This document shows positions 41,001 through 50,496 of a stretch of 64,000 bases of DNA, in pieces (positions within the stretch are counted from its first letter, which is position 1; every line of letters begins with the position of its first letter). The notes below the pieces were generated by a model. It was not told the DNA's origin. It did no database searches and saw only the letters and a list, made by a program, of their open reading frames with translations. The DNA lies in contig CAWFOP010000022.1 of NCBI GenBank assembly GCA_963817465.1, forward strand, positions 558,001 through 622,000. The letters run 5' to 3'. This DNA comes from CAMPKL01 sp963817465. GTDB taxonomy: Bacteria > Acidobacteriota > Terriglobia > Bryobacterales > UBA6623. A program made the translations under genes and the position numbers.

Positions 41001-42219
41001 ATCGGATTCGCAAAAGGCTTCGCTTGCCGAGAGCTTGGCGGCGGCGTTCGCCTACGTCGTCGATCAAGAGGCGGAGCCCGGCGAGGCGCGCGCGGATGCG
41101 GCGGGAAACGTGGGTCGGTTGTTTCTGATAGCGGCGGGCGGGACCGGCGGCCATGTGCTGCCGGCGATCGAGGTGGCGCGCGAGTTGCGCCGCCGCGGGC
41201 ACCAGTGCCTCTTCGTGGGCGCCGGTCGCGGCATGGAACGGCGCCTGACCGCGCAGGCCGGCTTCGAGATCGAGGTGATCCCGATCGGGCCGCTCAATCG
41301 CGTTTCTATATGGACGAAGCTGAAGACCCTGACATCTCTGCCTCAGGCGCTGACGCGAGCCTCGCGGCTGATCGCCCGGCTGAAGCCCGCGGCGGTGCTC
41401 AGCGTCGGCGGTTACGCCTCGGGGCCGTTGGCGCTGGCGGCGATCCTGCACGACACTCCGCTGGTGGCGCTCGAGCCGAACGCCTATCCCGGGCTCGCCA
41501 ATCGGCTGGCAAGTCGATGGGCGGCCCGCGCGCTCACGGGCTTCGGCGACGCCGGCCGCTACTTCCCCGCAGGCCGCTCGGTGAGCATCGGTACGCCGGT
41601 GAGACAGGAGTTTTTCGCTCCGGTCAAGCAAAAACATTCCGAAACGTTTATGATTTTGATAACCGGCGGGAGCCAAGGCTCTCGCACGCTCAACCGCGCT
41701 GCCGTGGAAGCGGCGCGGATTTGGGCCGAGGACGGTACGGCGGCTGGATTGAAGCTTCTGCATCAGACCGGGCGAGACCAATACAATGAAGTGCGATCGG
41801 AGTACGAGCTGCTCCGCGAGCGCACCGGCTTCGAGGTCGAGGCTGTCGAGTTCATCGACGAAATGCCGCAGGCCTTCGGCCGCGCTGATCTGGTCATCTC
41901 ACGTTCGGGAGCCTCGACGGTCGCCGAACTGGCCGCCGCCGGCAAGCCGTCCATCTTGATTCCGTTCCCGTTCGCCGCCGACGATCACCAGGCGAAGAAC
42001 GCCGCCGCAATCGAAGCGGCGGGCGCAGCGCGGGTGTTCAAGGACGCGGATTGGACGGGCGAGACGATGGCGCGAGAGATCGAACAATTGCGTGCGACCC
42101 CAGGAGTCCTCGAGAGCATGGCCCGCGCGGCGCACAGCGTCGCGCGGCCGGACGCCGCGAACAGAGCCGCCGACGTGTTGGAACAAGTCGCCTTGGCGGG
42201 CGGCGGGAAGAGGACATAG
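40978..42219 (+). CDS. murG: UDP-GlcNAc:lipid I N-acetylglucosaminyltransferase
   Basis: A 413-aa GT28-family enzyme making lipid II. The G-loop IAAGGTGGHVLPAIEVAREL is at 51-70, about 45 residues later than in standard MurG, because the ATG at 40978 adds an extension (MSASAHSRSDSQKASLAESL). The rest is canonical: SVGGYASGPLALAA, EPNAYPGLANRL, ILITGGSQGSRTLN, VISRSGASTVAELAAAGKPS and IPFPFAADDHQAKNA. A shorter start inside the extension cannot be excluded, but no other ATG precedes the fold in frame. Confidence 0.95.
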   Translation: MSASAHSRSDSQKASLAESLAAAFAYVVDQEAEPGEARADAAGNVGRLFLIAAGGTGGHVLPAIEVARELRRRGHQCLFVGAGRGMERRLTAQAGFEIEVIPIGPLNRVSIWTKLKTLTSLPQALTRASRLIARLKPAAVLSVGGYASGPLALAAILHDTPLVALEPNAYPGLANRLASRWAARALTGFGDAGRYFPAGRSVSIGTPVRQEFFAPVKQKHSETFMILITGGSQGSRTLNRAAVEAARIWAEDGTAAGLKLLHQTGRDQYNEVRSEYELLRERTGFEVEAVEFIDEMPQAFGRADLVISRSGASTVAELAAAGKPSILIPFPFAADDHQAKNAAAIEAAGAARVFKDADWTGETMAREIEQLRATPGVLESMARAAHSVARPDAANRAADVLEQVALAGGGKRT

Positions 42220-42222
42220 CAC

Positions 42223-43650
42223 GTGCTGTTCAAGGAAGAGGCTCTCGTCAAACAACGCCGGATTCACTTCATTGGGATCGGCGGCATCGGCATGAGCGGG
42301 ATTGCGGAGATCCTGCTCAACCTGGGTTATCGCATCAGCGGCTCGGACCTGCGGCGCTCGCCGATCACGGATCGGCTGGCGAAGATGGGCGCGACGATTT
42401 TTGAAGGTCATGCGGCGGAGCACATTGGCGGCGCGGACGCGATTGTGTATTCGTCGGCGATCGCGAAGGCCAACCCGGAGTTCGCGGCGGCCAAGGCGAA
42501 GGGCGTCCCCACGATCATGCGCGGCGAGCTGCTGGCGGAGCTGATGCGCCTCAAATACGGCATCGCCATCGCGGGCAGCCACGGCAAGACGACCACCACG
42601 TCGATGACGGCGGCGGTGCTGCACGGCGCCGCCAAGGACCCCACCGTGGTGGTCGGCGGGCGCGTCGGCTCGCTGGGGTCGAACGCCCGGCTGGGCAAGA
42701 GCGACTTGCTGCTGGTGGAGGCCGACGAGAGCGACGGCTCGTTCCTGCGGCTCGCGCCGATCATCGCCGTGATCACCAACGTCGACCGCGAGCACATGAA
42801 CCACTACGAGTCGTTCGATGCGCTCAAGGCGGCGTTCCTCGAGTTCGCGAACAAGACGCCGTTCTACGGCGCGGCGATCTTGTGTCTGGACGATCCGGTT
42901 TTGCGCGAGCTGGCGCCGCGGATCGAGCGGCCGCTGCGAACCTACGGGTTTGAAGAGACTTCGCCGGACGCGGATCTGGTGATTCACGACGTGCGCTGCG
43001 GGCACTTGGCGAGCCGCTTCGAGCTGCGCTTGCGCGGCAAGGAGCTGGGGGAGTTCGAGGTGGCGGGCGTCGGGCGTCACAACGTCGCGAACGCGGCGGC
43101 GGCGGCGCTGGTGGGCCTCGAGCTCGATGCGTCGGCGGACCAGGTGCGCGAAGGGTTGCGAAGCTTCAGCGGCGTCGACCGACGATTTCAGATTCGCGGC
43201 GAGCGCGGCGGCGTGACGGTGATCGACGACTACGGCCATCACCCAACCGAGATCAAGGCGACCCTGGCCGCGGCGCGCAACTGTGACTTTGGGCGCGTGC
43301 TGGTGATCTTCCAGCCGCACCGCTACAGCCGCACGCAGGAGCTTGCCGGCGACTTCGCCGGCGCGTTCAACGACTGCGACCGGCTGTGGGTGGTGGACGT
43401 GTATTCGGCGGGCGAAGAACCGTTGCCGGGCGTCAACAGCGTGACGCTGACCGAGCGCATTCAAGCGCGGACGACAACGCAAGCTTCGTACTCGGAGTCC
43501 GTCGAGGCGGCGGTGGAGGCGGCGACGGCTGCGGCGCGGCCGGGCGACGTGATCATCACGCTCGGGGCGGGGACGATCTGGCGCGCGGGGGACTCGATCT
43601 TGAGCGTGCTCGAAGCGCGAGCGGGGAAGACGGCGCCGGCCAACGGATAG
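42223..43650 (+). CDS. murC: UDP-MurNAc:L-alanine ligase
   Basis: A 475-aa Mur ligase with a GTG start (MLFKEEALVKQRRIHFIGIG) three bases after murG. The Rossmann start IHFIGIGGIGMSGIAEILL, the ATP loop AGSHGKTTTTS (117-127), VEADESDGSFLRL, NVDREHMNHYESF and DDYGHHPTEIKATL are all MurC hallmarks. It attaches the first L-Ala of the peptide stem. In many bacteria murB and ddl follow; here ftsQ follows directly. Confidence 0.97.
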   Translation: MLFKEEALVKQRRIHFIGIGGIGMSGIAEILLNLGYRISGSDLRRSPITDRLAKMGATIFEGHAAEHIGGADAIVYSSAIAKANPEFAAAKAKGVPTIMRGELLAELMRLKYGIAIAGSHGKTTTTSMTAAVLHGAAKDPTVVVGGRVGSLGSNARLGKSDLLLVEADESDGSFLRLAPIIAVITNVDREHMNHYESFDALKAAFLEFANKTPFYGAAILCLDDPVLRELAPRIERPLRTYGFEETSPDADLVIHDVRCGHLASRFELRLRGKELGEFEVAGVGRHNVANAAAAALVGLELDASADQVREGLRSFSGVDRRFQIRGERGGVTVIDDYGHHPTEIKATLAAARNCDFGRVLVIFQPHRYSRTQELAGDFAGAFNDCDRLWVVDVYSAGEEPLPGVNSVTLTERIQARTTTQASYSESVEAAVEAATAAARPGDVIITLGAGTIWRAGDSILSVLEARAGKTAPANG

Positions 43651-43653
43651 CCA

Positions 43654-44544
43654 GTGAGCGACGAGACGACAACGAAGCGGAGGCGAGCCGGCGACGACGC
43701 CGAGGCGTTTCAACGCCGTAAGCGACCCGTGCGCGTGCGCAAGGGCGTACACGACTGGCGCAGTTGGCCCTGGCGCAAGGCGGCGATCGCCGCGGCGCTG
43801 ACCGCAGGCTGCTTGAGCACGGTCTATGCGCTCGACGGCTATGTCGAGACGAGCGAGCGCTTTCGCTTTCCGTCGGACGGCTCGGGCTTGCTGGTGAGCG
43901 GCTTGCATCGTCTCGATCCCAAGATGGTGAGTTCCGTGTTCGAGTCCGATTTCGGTAAGCCGTTGGCCGCGGTGCAACTCGAAGAGCGGCGGCAAGCGCT
44001 GCTCCAGGAACCGTGGATTCGCAAGGCGACGATCGGGCGCCTCTGGCCCGATCGCATCTGGGCGGACTTCGAGGAGCGCCGCCCCGTGGCGTTCGCGCGC
44101 GTGGAGGACGGCCGCAGCGTGCTAATCGACGGCGACGGCGTGCTGCTCGACCCGCTGCCCGGCAAGCCGTTCGATTTGCCGGCGGTGACCGGGCTGCGCT
44201 CGGACATGGCGATCGAGCAGCGGGCGAAGCGAGTGCGCCTGGTCGAGCAATTGATTCAAGATCTCGATTCGGCCGAACCGGCTTACAGCGCGATGTTGGG
44301 GCAGATCAACGTAGCCGACGCGGAGAACGTGAAAGCGACGACGGTGCACCAGGGCGACGTGATCGAGCTGCAGTTGGGCGACAAGCTGTTCCGCCATCGC
44401 CTCGAAGTGTTTCTCGAGTACATCGGGAGCTGGAAGGGGCAGTTTGGAAAGATCGGATGGGTGGACTTGCGCTTCGAGGGCCAAGTCGTGATTCAGCCTG
44501 TGGGCGCGGCGCAGGGCGCCGAGCCGCACCGCCAGGGCTATTGA
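43654..44544 (+). CDS. ftsQ: Cell division protein FtsQ
   Basis: A 296-aa bitopic protein with a GTG start. A long basic cytosolic segment (1-40) precedes one transmembrane helix (about 42-60), then a POTRA domain (FPSDGSGLLVSGLHRLDPKM) and the beta domain with DRIWADFEERRPVAFARVED and LIDGDGVLLDPLPG. It sits in the ftsQ position before ftsA and would recruit FtsL/FtsB. Sequence divergence from proteobacterial FtsQ is large, but domain order and context fit. Confidence 0.88.
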   Translation: MSDETTTKRRRAGDDAEAFQRRKRPVRVRKGVHDWRSWPWRKAAIAAALTAGCLSTVYALDGYVETSERFRFPSDGSGLLVSGLHRLDPKMVSSVFESDFGKPLAAVQLEERRQALLQEPWIRKATIGRLWPDRIWADFEERRPVAFARVEDGRSVLIDGDGVLLDPLPGKPFDLPAVTGLRSDMAIEQRAKRVRLVEQLIQDLDSAEPAYSAMLGQINVADAENVKATTVHQGDVIELQLGDKLFRHRLEVFLEYIGSWKGQFGKIGWVDLRFEGQVVIQPVGAAQGAEPHRQGY

Positions 44545-44589
44545 TCGTTGACGGTGTTGGACGAGTAAGGAGCCGAGCAAACAAACGCA

Positions 44590-45801
44590 ATGCCGCCGAT
44601 TCAAGACTGTCTAGTCGGGCTCGATCTGGGAAGCAGCCGTACGCGCTGCATCGCCGCGATCGAGGAAGACTCGCGGCTGCGCTTCATCAGCTACGGCGAG
44701 GCCCCGGTGAGCCGCAAAGGCTGGGAGAAGGGCGTCATCTCGGACCAGGACCCGGTGCTCGAGTCGGTTGAGCAGGCGGTGGAAGAAGCCGAACGCAACG
44801 GCGGCGTACTGATCGACGCGGCCGTGGTCGGCATCGGCGGGCCGCACGTGAAGTCGAACGTCTCTCACGCATATCTCAACCTGCCGTCGTGGGAACAGAC
44901 GATCGAGAAGAAACACGTGGACGAGGCGGTGAAGCTGGCTTCGCAAGGCCCGCTCAGCGAAGACCGCGTGGCGGTCCAGGCCGTTCCGCTGGAGTTTTCG
45001 GTCGACCAGCAGCCGGGCAAGCGGAATCCCTTGGGGATGAGCGGGCGACGACTCGACGCGCACGTGCAAGTCGTATCGGCGCTGGCGCAGGCGCACGACA
45101 ACATTTGCGCCGTGGTCAACCGCGCCGGCGTGCGCGTGGAAGACACCGTCTCCGAGGCTTTCGCGACGGCCTATGCGGTGCTCGAGGAGCAAGAGCGCGA
45201 GATGGGCGTCGCCGTCGCCGACCTGGGCGCGGACTCGATCGAGCTGCTGGTCTACCTGGACAACGATTTGCGGCTGGTCAGCAGCCTGCCCTACGGCGGC
45301 GAGCATTTCGCTCGCGACGTGGGCGCGGTGATGCGCACCCATCGCGACGACGCCGAGCGGCTGGTTGAGCAGTACGGCTGCGTGCTGCCCGAACAGACTC
45401 CGGCGAATGTGACGGTCGCAGTGCCGCGGGTGAACGGCGAAGGGTTTTCGCAACAGCCGCGGCGACTTTTGAACGAAATCTTGCGGGCGCGAGCCGAAGA
45501 GATCTTCGAGCTCGCGCGCGCCGAGCTGAGCCGCAACGGATTTGAGAATCGGCTGGTCGCGGGAATTGTCCTGACGGGCTCGCTGGCCTGCCTGGCAGGC
45601 GCTTGCGACTTAGCCGAAGAAGTGTTGGAAACGAACGCGCGCATTGGGCTGCCCCCCCGGATCGAGGATCTGCCCGATGAGCTGGACCATCCGGGGTGGG
45701 CGACCGCAATCGGCCTTGTGCTCTATGCGCAACGGCTGCGTTTACACCAGAAGCGTCGGAAGGATCGCGTGACCGAGTGGCTGAAGGCGCTGTTTGATTA
45801 A
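44590..45801 (+). CDS. ftsA: Cell division protein FtsA
   Basis: A 403-aa actin-like ATPase. It opens with the phosphate loop GLDLGSSRTRCIAAIEED, has the 1C-domain region with ISDQDPVLESVEQAVEEAER, then AVADLGADSIELLVYLD and IVLTGSLACLAGACDLAEEV, and ends in an amphipathic membrane-targeting tail (RKDRVTEWLKALFD). FtsA anchors FtsZ filaments to the membrane. Only 3 nt separate it from the earliest possible ftsZ start, typical of the ftsA-ftsZ pair. Confidence 0.95.
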   Translation: MPPIQDCLVGLDLGSSRTRCIAAIEEDSRLRFISYGEAPVSRKGWEKGVISDQDPVLESVEQAVEEAERNGGVLIDAAVVGIGGPHVKSNVSHAYLNLPSWEQTIEKKHVDEAVKLASQGPLSEDRVAVQAVPLEFSVDQQPGKRNPLGMSGRRLDAHVQVVSALAQAHDNICAVVNRAGVRVEDTVSEAFATAYAVLEEQEREMGVAVADLGADSIELLVYLDNDLRLVSSLPYGGEHFARDVGAVMRTHRDDAERLVEQYGCVLPEQTPANVTVAVPRVNGEGFSQQPRRLLNEILRARAEEIFELARAELSRNGFENRLVAGIVLTGSLACLAGACDLAEEVLETNARIGLPPRIEDLPDELDHPGWATAIGLVLYAQRLRLHQKRRKDRVTEWLKALFD

Positions 45802-45840
45802 TGCGTGCTCAAGAAAACCCCGTGGAGGATCGCTGAACCC

Positions 45841-47232
45841 ATGATTGAAGATCTCACCCCCGAATTGAACCCCCGCCGATCACGCGACCGCGAGCCGGTC
45901 GACGTGGAAGGCGTGCGCCGTCGCGACGAGATCCGCCGCGAGGCATCGATCCGCGCAGAGTCGAGCCGCGACGATGATGACGACATGGAAGCTCGCGCGG
46001 AAGAACCGGCTTCGAAGGTCCGTAAGACCGGCGGCAAGCCGCAGTTCAGCTTCGAGGAAGACGCGCCGCCGAGCGCCCGCATCAAGGTGATCGGCGTGGG
46101 CGGCGGCGGCTGCAACGCCGTCAACCGCATGATCGAAGCCGGCGTCGAAGGCGTGCAGTTCGCCGCCGTCAACACCGACGAGCAGGCGCTGCGCGTTTCG
46201 CGGGCGCAGATCAAGCTGCAGATCGGCGGCAAGCTCACCGGCGGCCGCGGCGCGGGCTCGAATCCGGAGATCGGCCGCAAGGCGGCGCTCGAAGACACCG
46301 AGCGCTTAATCGAATTGCTCAGCGAGTCGGACATGGTGTTCGTGACGGCTGGCCTGGGCGGCGGCACGGGCACCGGCGCGGCGCCCATCGTCGCCTCGCT
46401 CGCCAAAGAGCTCGGCGCGTTGACCGTGGCGGTGGTGACCAAGCCGTTTGCCTTCGAGGGCGTGCAGCGCATGGAAGTCGCCGACGAAGGCATCCGGGAA
46501 TTGGCCGAGACGGTCGACACGGTCGTGACAATCCCGAACGAGCGGCTGCTCGACGTGGTCGAGCGCGGCACGAGCTTCTTCGAGGCGTTCCAGATCGCCG
46601 ACGACATCCTGCGCCAAGCGGTGCAGGGCATCTCGGACATCATCACGATCCCGGGCATCATCAACCGCGACTTCGCCGACGTACGGACCATCATGCACGG
46701 CATGGGCTACGCCGTGATGGGCACCGCCATCGCGGGCGGATCGAGCGCGGCCGTCGAGGCTGCTCGCAAGGCCGTCAGTTCGCCGCTGCTCGAAGACGCC
46801 TCGATCGAAGGCGCGCGCGGCATCCTGATCAATATCACCGGCTCGTCACGGCTCAGCCTGCACGAGGTGCACGAGGCCTCGACGATCATCCAGCGCGCCG
46901 CCGATCCGGGCGCGAACATCATCTTCGGCTGCGTGCTCAACGAGGACATGGGCGAGAACGTGAAAATCACGGTGATCGCCACGGGCTTCCGCGAGCAGGC
47001 GATGTTCAATACGGACCCGCGGCATGAAGGAGCGAACTCGCACACGAAGGTGCGCACGATGCCGTTTAGGACGGAGCCGCAGTCGCGCGTGCGGACAGCG
47101 GTCGCGGGCGGCGCGCTGCCGCCGCGCGGGCAAGAGACGGCCGTCGCCGAGGCGGAGGAAGAAACGCCGAAGGTCGACGTCAACGACATGGAGCAACCAG
47201 CGTTTTTGCGCCGGCGGCTGGAGCGGGAGTAG
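45841..47232 (+). CDS. ftsZ: Cell division protein FtsZ
   Basis: A 463-aa tubulin-like GTPase from the ATG at 45841 (a GTG at 45805 would add 12 residues). The fold begins RIKVIGVGGGGCNAVNRMI; the tubulin signature GGGTGTGAAPIVA and the synergy loop NRDFADVRTIMHGMGYAVMG are intact. The C-terminal peptide NDMEQPAFLRRRLERE is the expected FtsA/ZipA-binding tail. The unusual feature is an about 68-residue charged leader before the GTPase core, with runs such as SSRDDDDDMEAR. The linker before the tail is short and contains RTAVAGGALPPRGQET. It forms the Z-ring. Confidence 0.97.
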   Translation: MIEDLTPELNPRRSRDREPVDVEGVRRRDEIRREASIRAESSRDDDDDMEARAEEPASKVRKTGGKPQFSFEEDAPPSARIKVIGVGGGGCNAVNRMIEAGVEGVQFAAVNTDEQALRVSRAQIKLQIGGKLTGGRGAGSNPEIGRKAALEDTERLIELLSESDMVFVTAGLGGGTGTGAAPIVASLAKELGALTVAVVTKPFAFEGVQRMEVADEGIRELAETVDTVVTIPNERLLDVVERGTSFFEAFQIADDILRQAVQGISDIITIPGIINRDFADVRTIMHGMGYAVMGTAIAGGSSAAVEAARKAVSSPLLEDASIEGARGILINITGSSRLSLHEVHEASTIIQRAADPGANIIFGCVLNEDMGENVKITVIATGFREQAMFNTDPRHEGANSHTKVRTMPFRTEPQSRVRTAVAGGALPPRGQETAVAEAEEETPKVDVNDMEQPAFLRRRLERE

Positions 47233-47346
47233 AGCGCTCGCGTCAGGCGGAACCGCTTACTGACGACAACAGCAACCGCGAAGCTTGAGCCCTGTACTGA
47301 CACGTGCGCGGCGCTGCAGTTGTTTTCCAGGGTGCAGCAGCAGAGC

Positions 47347-47367
47347 CGCAACCGTCAGGTTGCGTTT
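47347..47367. terminator. Weak hairpin between convergent ftsZ and the SDR gene
   Basis: A perfect 7-bp stem CGCAACC-GTCA-GGTTGCG is followed by TTT on the plus strand. It lies 115 bp after ftsZ and just beyond the stop of the convergent SDR gene, so it could end both transcripts. The T-run is short. Confidence 0.35.
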
Positions 47368-47371
47368 GAGG

Positions 47372-48190
47372 CTACATGACCATGCCGCCGGTGACCAGCA
47401 CGACTTCGCCTGTGACGTAGTCGGCGAGAGGCGAGGCCAGGAACAGGACCGGCCCAGCCGCCTCGTGAGGCGTGCCGGCTCGGCCCAGCGGGATGAATTG
47501 CGGTCGCGAGAGGCGTTGTTCTTCGGGGATGCCGAGAAGGATGCCGTCGGCGGTCTTCTCGCCTTTCTCCTTCGATTGCGTCAGGCGCGTGTCGACGAAA
47601 CCGTAAGCCACGGCGTTGCAACAGATGTTGAAGCGCGCCCATTCGCGGGCGATCGTCTTGGTCATCCCTACAACGCCCATCTTGCCCGCGGCGTAGTTGA
47701 TCTGTCCCGCGTTCCCGGCCACGCCCGAGGTCGAGCTCACATTGACGATCTTGCGCGGCGCGGGGCGCTCGCCTGCATCCAGGGCCTTCTTGGCTTCGCC
47801 CCGCAAGTAGGGGGCGGCGGCCCGGACGATGCGGAACGGCGCCCTCAGGTGGATTTCGAGCATCGCGTCGAACTGCTCGTCCGACATCTTGTGGATCACG
47901 CCGTCCCAGGTATAACCGGCGTTGTTGACGATGATGTCGATGGCGCCGAAGGAGTCGAGGGCGGCTTGAACCAACCGAGCAGGGAAGTCGGGGTCGGTGA
48001 CGCTGCCGGGAGCGGCGACAGCCTCGGCTCCTTTGGCTCGGAGCGCCTCGACGGTTTCGTTGGCGGGTCCGGAGTCGACGTCGTTGACCAGCACACGGGC
48101 GCCGTGGTCGGCGAAAAGTTCGGCGACGGCGCGGCCTATGCCGCGGCCCGAGCCGGTGACGATGGCGGCTTTGCCTTCTAGGAGCTTCAT
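47372..48190 (-). CDS. Short-chain dehydrogenase/reductase (FabG-like)
   Basis: A 272-aa SDR. The ATG at 48190 (MKLLEGKAAIVTGSGRGIGR) is chosen because the Rossmann fold begins there; upstream residues are not homologous. The cofactor motif TGSGRGIG, the NNAG motif (IIVNNAGYTWD), and the catalytic Ser (VNVSSTSG) and Tyr-x-x-x-Lys (NYAAGK) are all present. The late segment LFLASPLADYVTGEVVLVTGG is typical of 3-oxoacyl-ACP reductase relatives. Substrate undetermined. It is convergent with ftsZ. Confidence 0.93.
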   Translation of the reverse strand: MKLLEGKAAIVTGSGRGIGRAVAELFADHGARVLVNDVDSGPANETVEALRAKGAEAVAAPGSVTDPDFPARLVQAALDSFGAIDIIVNNAGYTWDGVIHKMSDEQFDAMLEIHLRAPFRIVRAAAPYLRGEAKKALDAGERPAPRKIVNVSSTSGVAGNAGQINYAAGKMGVVGMTKTIAREWARFNICCNAVAYGFVDTRLTQSKEKGEKTADGILLGIPEEQRLSRPQFIPLGRAGTPHEAAGPVLFLASPLADYVTGEVVLVTGGMVM

Positions 48191-48301
48191 CGGTGCAGAG
48201 TATAGCCGGACGCTAGTAAGGACGTCGATCAAGCCGCCGACGCCTCGCGCCGAGATCGCTGTCATTCCTGACAGGACGCATCGCTCGGCCTGCGGCTATT
48301 G

Positions 48302-50408
48302 TCAATATGCCAGGATGCGGCGCATCTCGGCCTCGACGTGCTCGGTCTGCGGCAGGATCTCCTGTTCCAGCTCGGGGCGGTAGGCGATCCAGGTGTCGAG
48401 CGCTCCGATGCGGCCGACCGGGGCGTCCAGGTAATCGAACAGCTCGTCCGCGATGCGGGCCGAAATTTCGGCGCCGTAGCCCCAGCTCAACATGTCTTCA
48501 TGGGCGACGATCACGCGGTTGGTCTTCTTCACCGACTCGGCGATCGCTTCCCAGTCATAGGGATTCAGCGTGCGCAGGTCGAGAATTTCGACCGAGGCGT
48601 CCATCTCGGCGGCCAGGTTCGCCGCCGCCAGCACGCTCTTGTGCACCAACGCGCCGTAGGTGACGATCGTCAGGTCGGTCCCGTGCTTCACCCGGTTCGC
48701 CTTGGCGAACGGGATCGTGAAATCCGGTCCCGGGTAAGCGCTGCGGTTGTAAGTCTCGCGGTAGAGCTTCTTGTGCTCGAGGAACAGCACCGGATCGTCG
48801 CAGCGAATCGCGGTGCGCAGCAAGCCATTGGCGTCGCGCGCGTTCGAGGGGAACACAACGCGGATGCCCGGGATATGCGTGAAGATCGACTCGCCGGATT
48901 GGGAGTGGTAGACCGCTCCGCCGTTCAAGTAGCCGCCGATCGGCGCGCGAATCACGATGGGCGCCGAGAAGCCGTTGTTCGAGCGCCAACGCAGCGACGC
49001 CAGCTCGTCGCGGATCTGCATCATCGCCGGCCAGATGTAGTCGAAGAACTGGATTTCGACGACGGGTTTGAGCCCGCGCGTCGCCATGCCGGTCGCGCGG
49101 CCGACGATCGCAGCCTCGGCGATCGGAGCGTTGAAGACACGGCGGCCGCCGTACTTGCGCTGCAAGCCGCGGGTCGCCTTGAAGACGCCGCCTTTGCCGG
49201 TTACTTGATCGAGATGATCTTCGCGCGAGCAGTCGGCCACATCTTCGCCGTAGACGTAGATGCGCTCGTCGGTCGCCATCTCGTCGTCCAAGCAGGCATT
49301 GATCAGATCGACCATCGTCTTCGGATACGCCGTCGTTTTGGGGTTCGGAATCGAAATTGCGCGAAGTCGGATCGACCGTGGGCGAGTAGAGGTAATTCAT
49401 CGCCGAGCCGCTCTCGGGCGGCGGCGAAGCCAGCGCCTTCAGCGCAGCCTGTTCGATCTCTTCCTCGACGTCGGCGCGGAGCGAGAGCAGTTGATTTTCG
49501 TCGGCCAGCCCGTCTTGCTCGAGGATTTGCGCCAGCCGCAGAATCGGATCTCGCCCTGCTTCGTCCTCGCGCTCCTCCGCCGTCTTGTACAGTGTTTCGT
49601 CGTCGGAGAGCGAGTGCCCGTAGGGGCGGATCACATGCGCATGGACCAGCGCCGGACCCTCGCCCGCGCGGCAGCGGGTAAACGCCTGCGCCAGGGTCGT
49701 GTAGCTCGAGCGGAAGTCCAATCCGTCGGTCTCGTAGATCTCCAAACCGGGCATGCTCTTGAGGAGCTTGGAGATGCTGCCGCCGGGGGTCTGCGTCTCA
49801 GTCGGCGTCGAGATCGCGAAGCCGTTGTCTTCGATCAGGAAGATGATCGGCAGCTTTTCGAGACACGACGCGTTGATCGCCTCCCAAAATTCGCCCGAAG
49901 AGGTCGCTCCGTCCCCGGCGCAAACCAGCGTGGCTTCGAGCTCTTCGTTGTCGTCGGCGTGCGCCAGTTTGCCGGCATGGGCGCAGCCGACGGCCTGCAG
50001 GAACTGCGTTCCGGTGGCCGAGGAGGGCGAGACGATGTTTTTCTCGGGGAACGACCAGTGGGTCGGCATCTGGCGACCGCCGGAGGCCGGGTCGGCGCCC
50101 GCGCCCACCGCTTGCAGTAACATGTCGAGCGGACTTACGCCCATAGCTAAGCAGACCGCACGGTCACGATAGTAGGGGTACAGCCAGTCGACGCCCACCC
50201 GCATGTGCAGGCCGGCGGCCGTCTCGACCGCTTCATGACCCGCGCTGCTGATTTGAAAATACGCCCGGTTTTGTCGTTTGAGCGTGATCTCGCGGTCGTC
50301 TAACCGGCGAGACAAATACATCAAGCGGTAAACCTGGAGTAGATTTTTATTGGAAAGGCCGGCGACAGGCGAGGCAATGGAGCTGAGAAGTCCGCTTCTA
50401 TCCCTCAT
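48302..50408 (-). CDS. Fused E1 alpha-beta 2-oxoacid dehydrogenase, interrupted by one +1 frameshift
   Basis: One 701-aa polypeptide after correction, with alpha and beta E1 domains joined as in many Acidobacteria/Bacteroidetes E1 proteins. Alpha part (first about 355 residues): YPYYRDRAVCLAMGVSPLDML and the thiamine-diphosphate motif GDGATSSGEFWEAINAS...IEDNG. Beta part: MVDLINACLDDEMATDERIY, GEDVADCSREDHLDQVTGKG, APIAEAAIVGRATGMATRG. The frame changes at 49336-49343 (coding strand CCCCAAAACG); removing one base reads PKTTAYPKTMVDLI through the junction. It may decarboxylate a branched-chain or other 2-oxoacid; the E2/E3 genes are not nearby. Start at 50408 (ATG) or 50420 (GTG). Confidence 0.86.
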
Positions 50409-50496
50409 GAGCCACCGCACACTATAACACGGGAGTCGCCGAAACGCCTCTAGAAGAGTTCGGGATGGGGTTCAACTCGTTTTTTTCGAGGCACAT

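Noticed and set aside
41899..43995. 698-codon open frame on the minus strand across murG, murC and ftsQ
   Set aside because: Same type of antisense shadow; no recognisable motif or plausible start.
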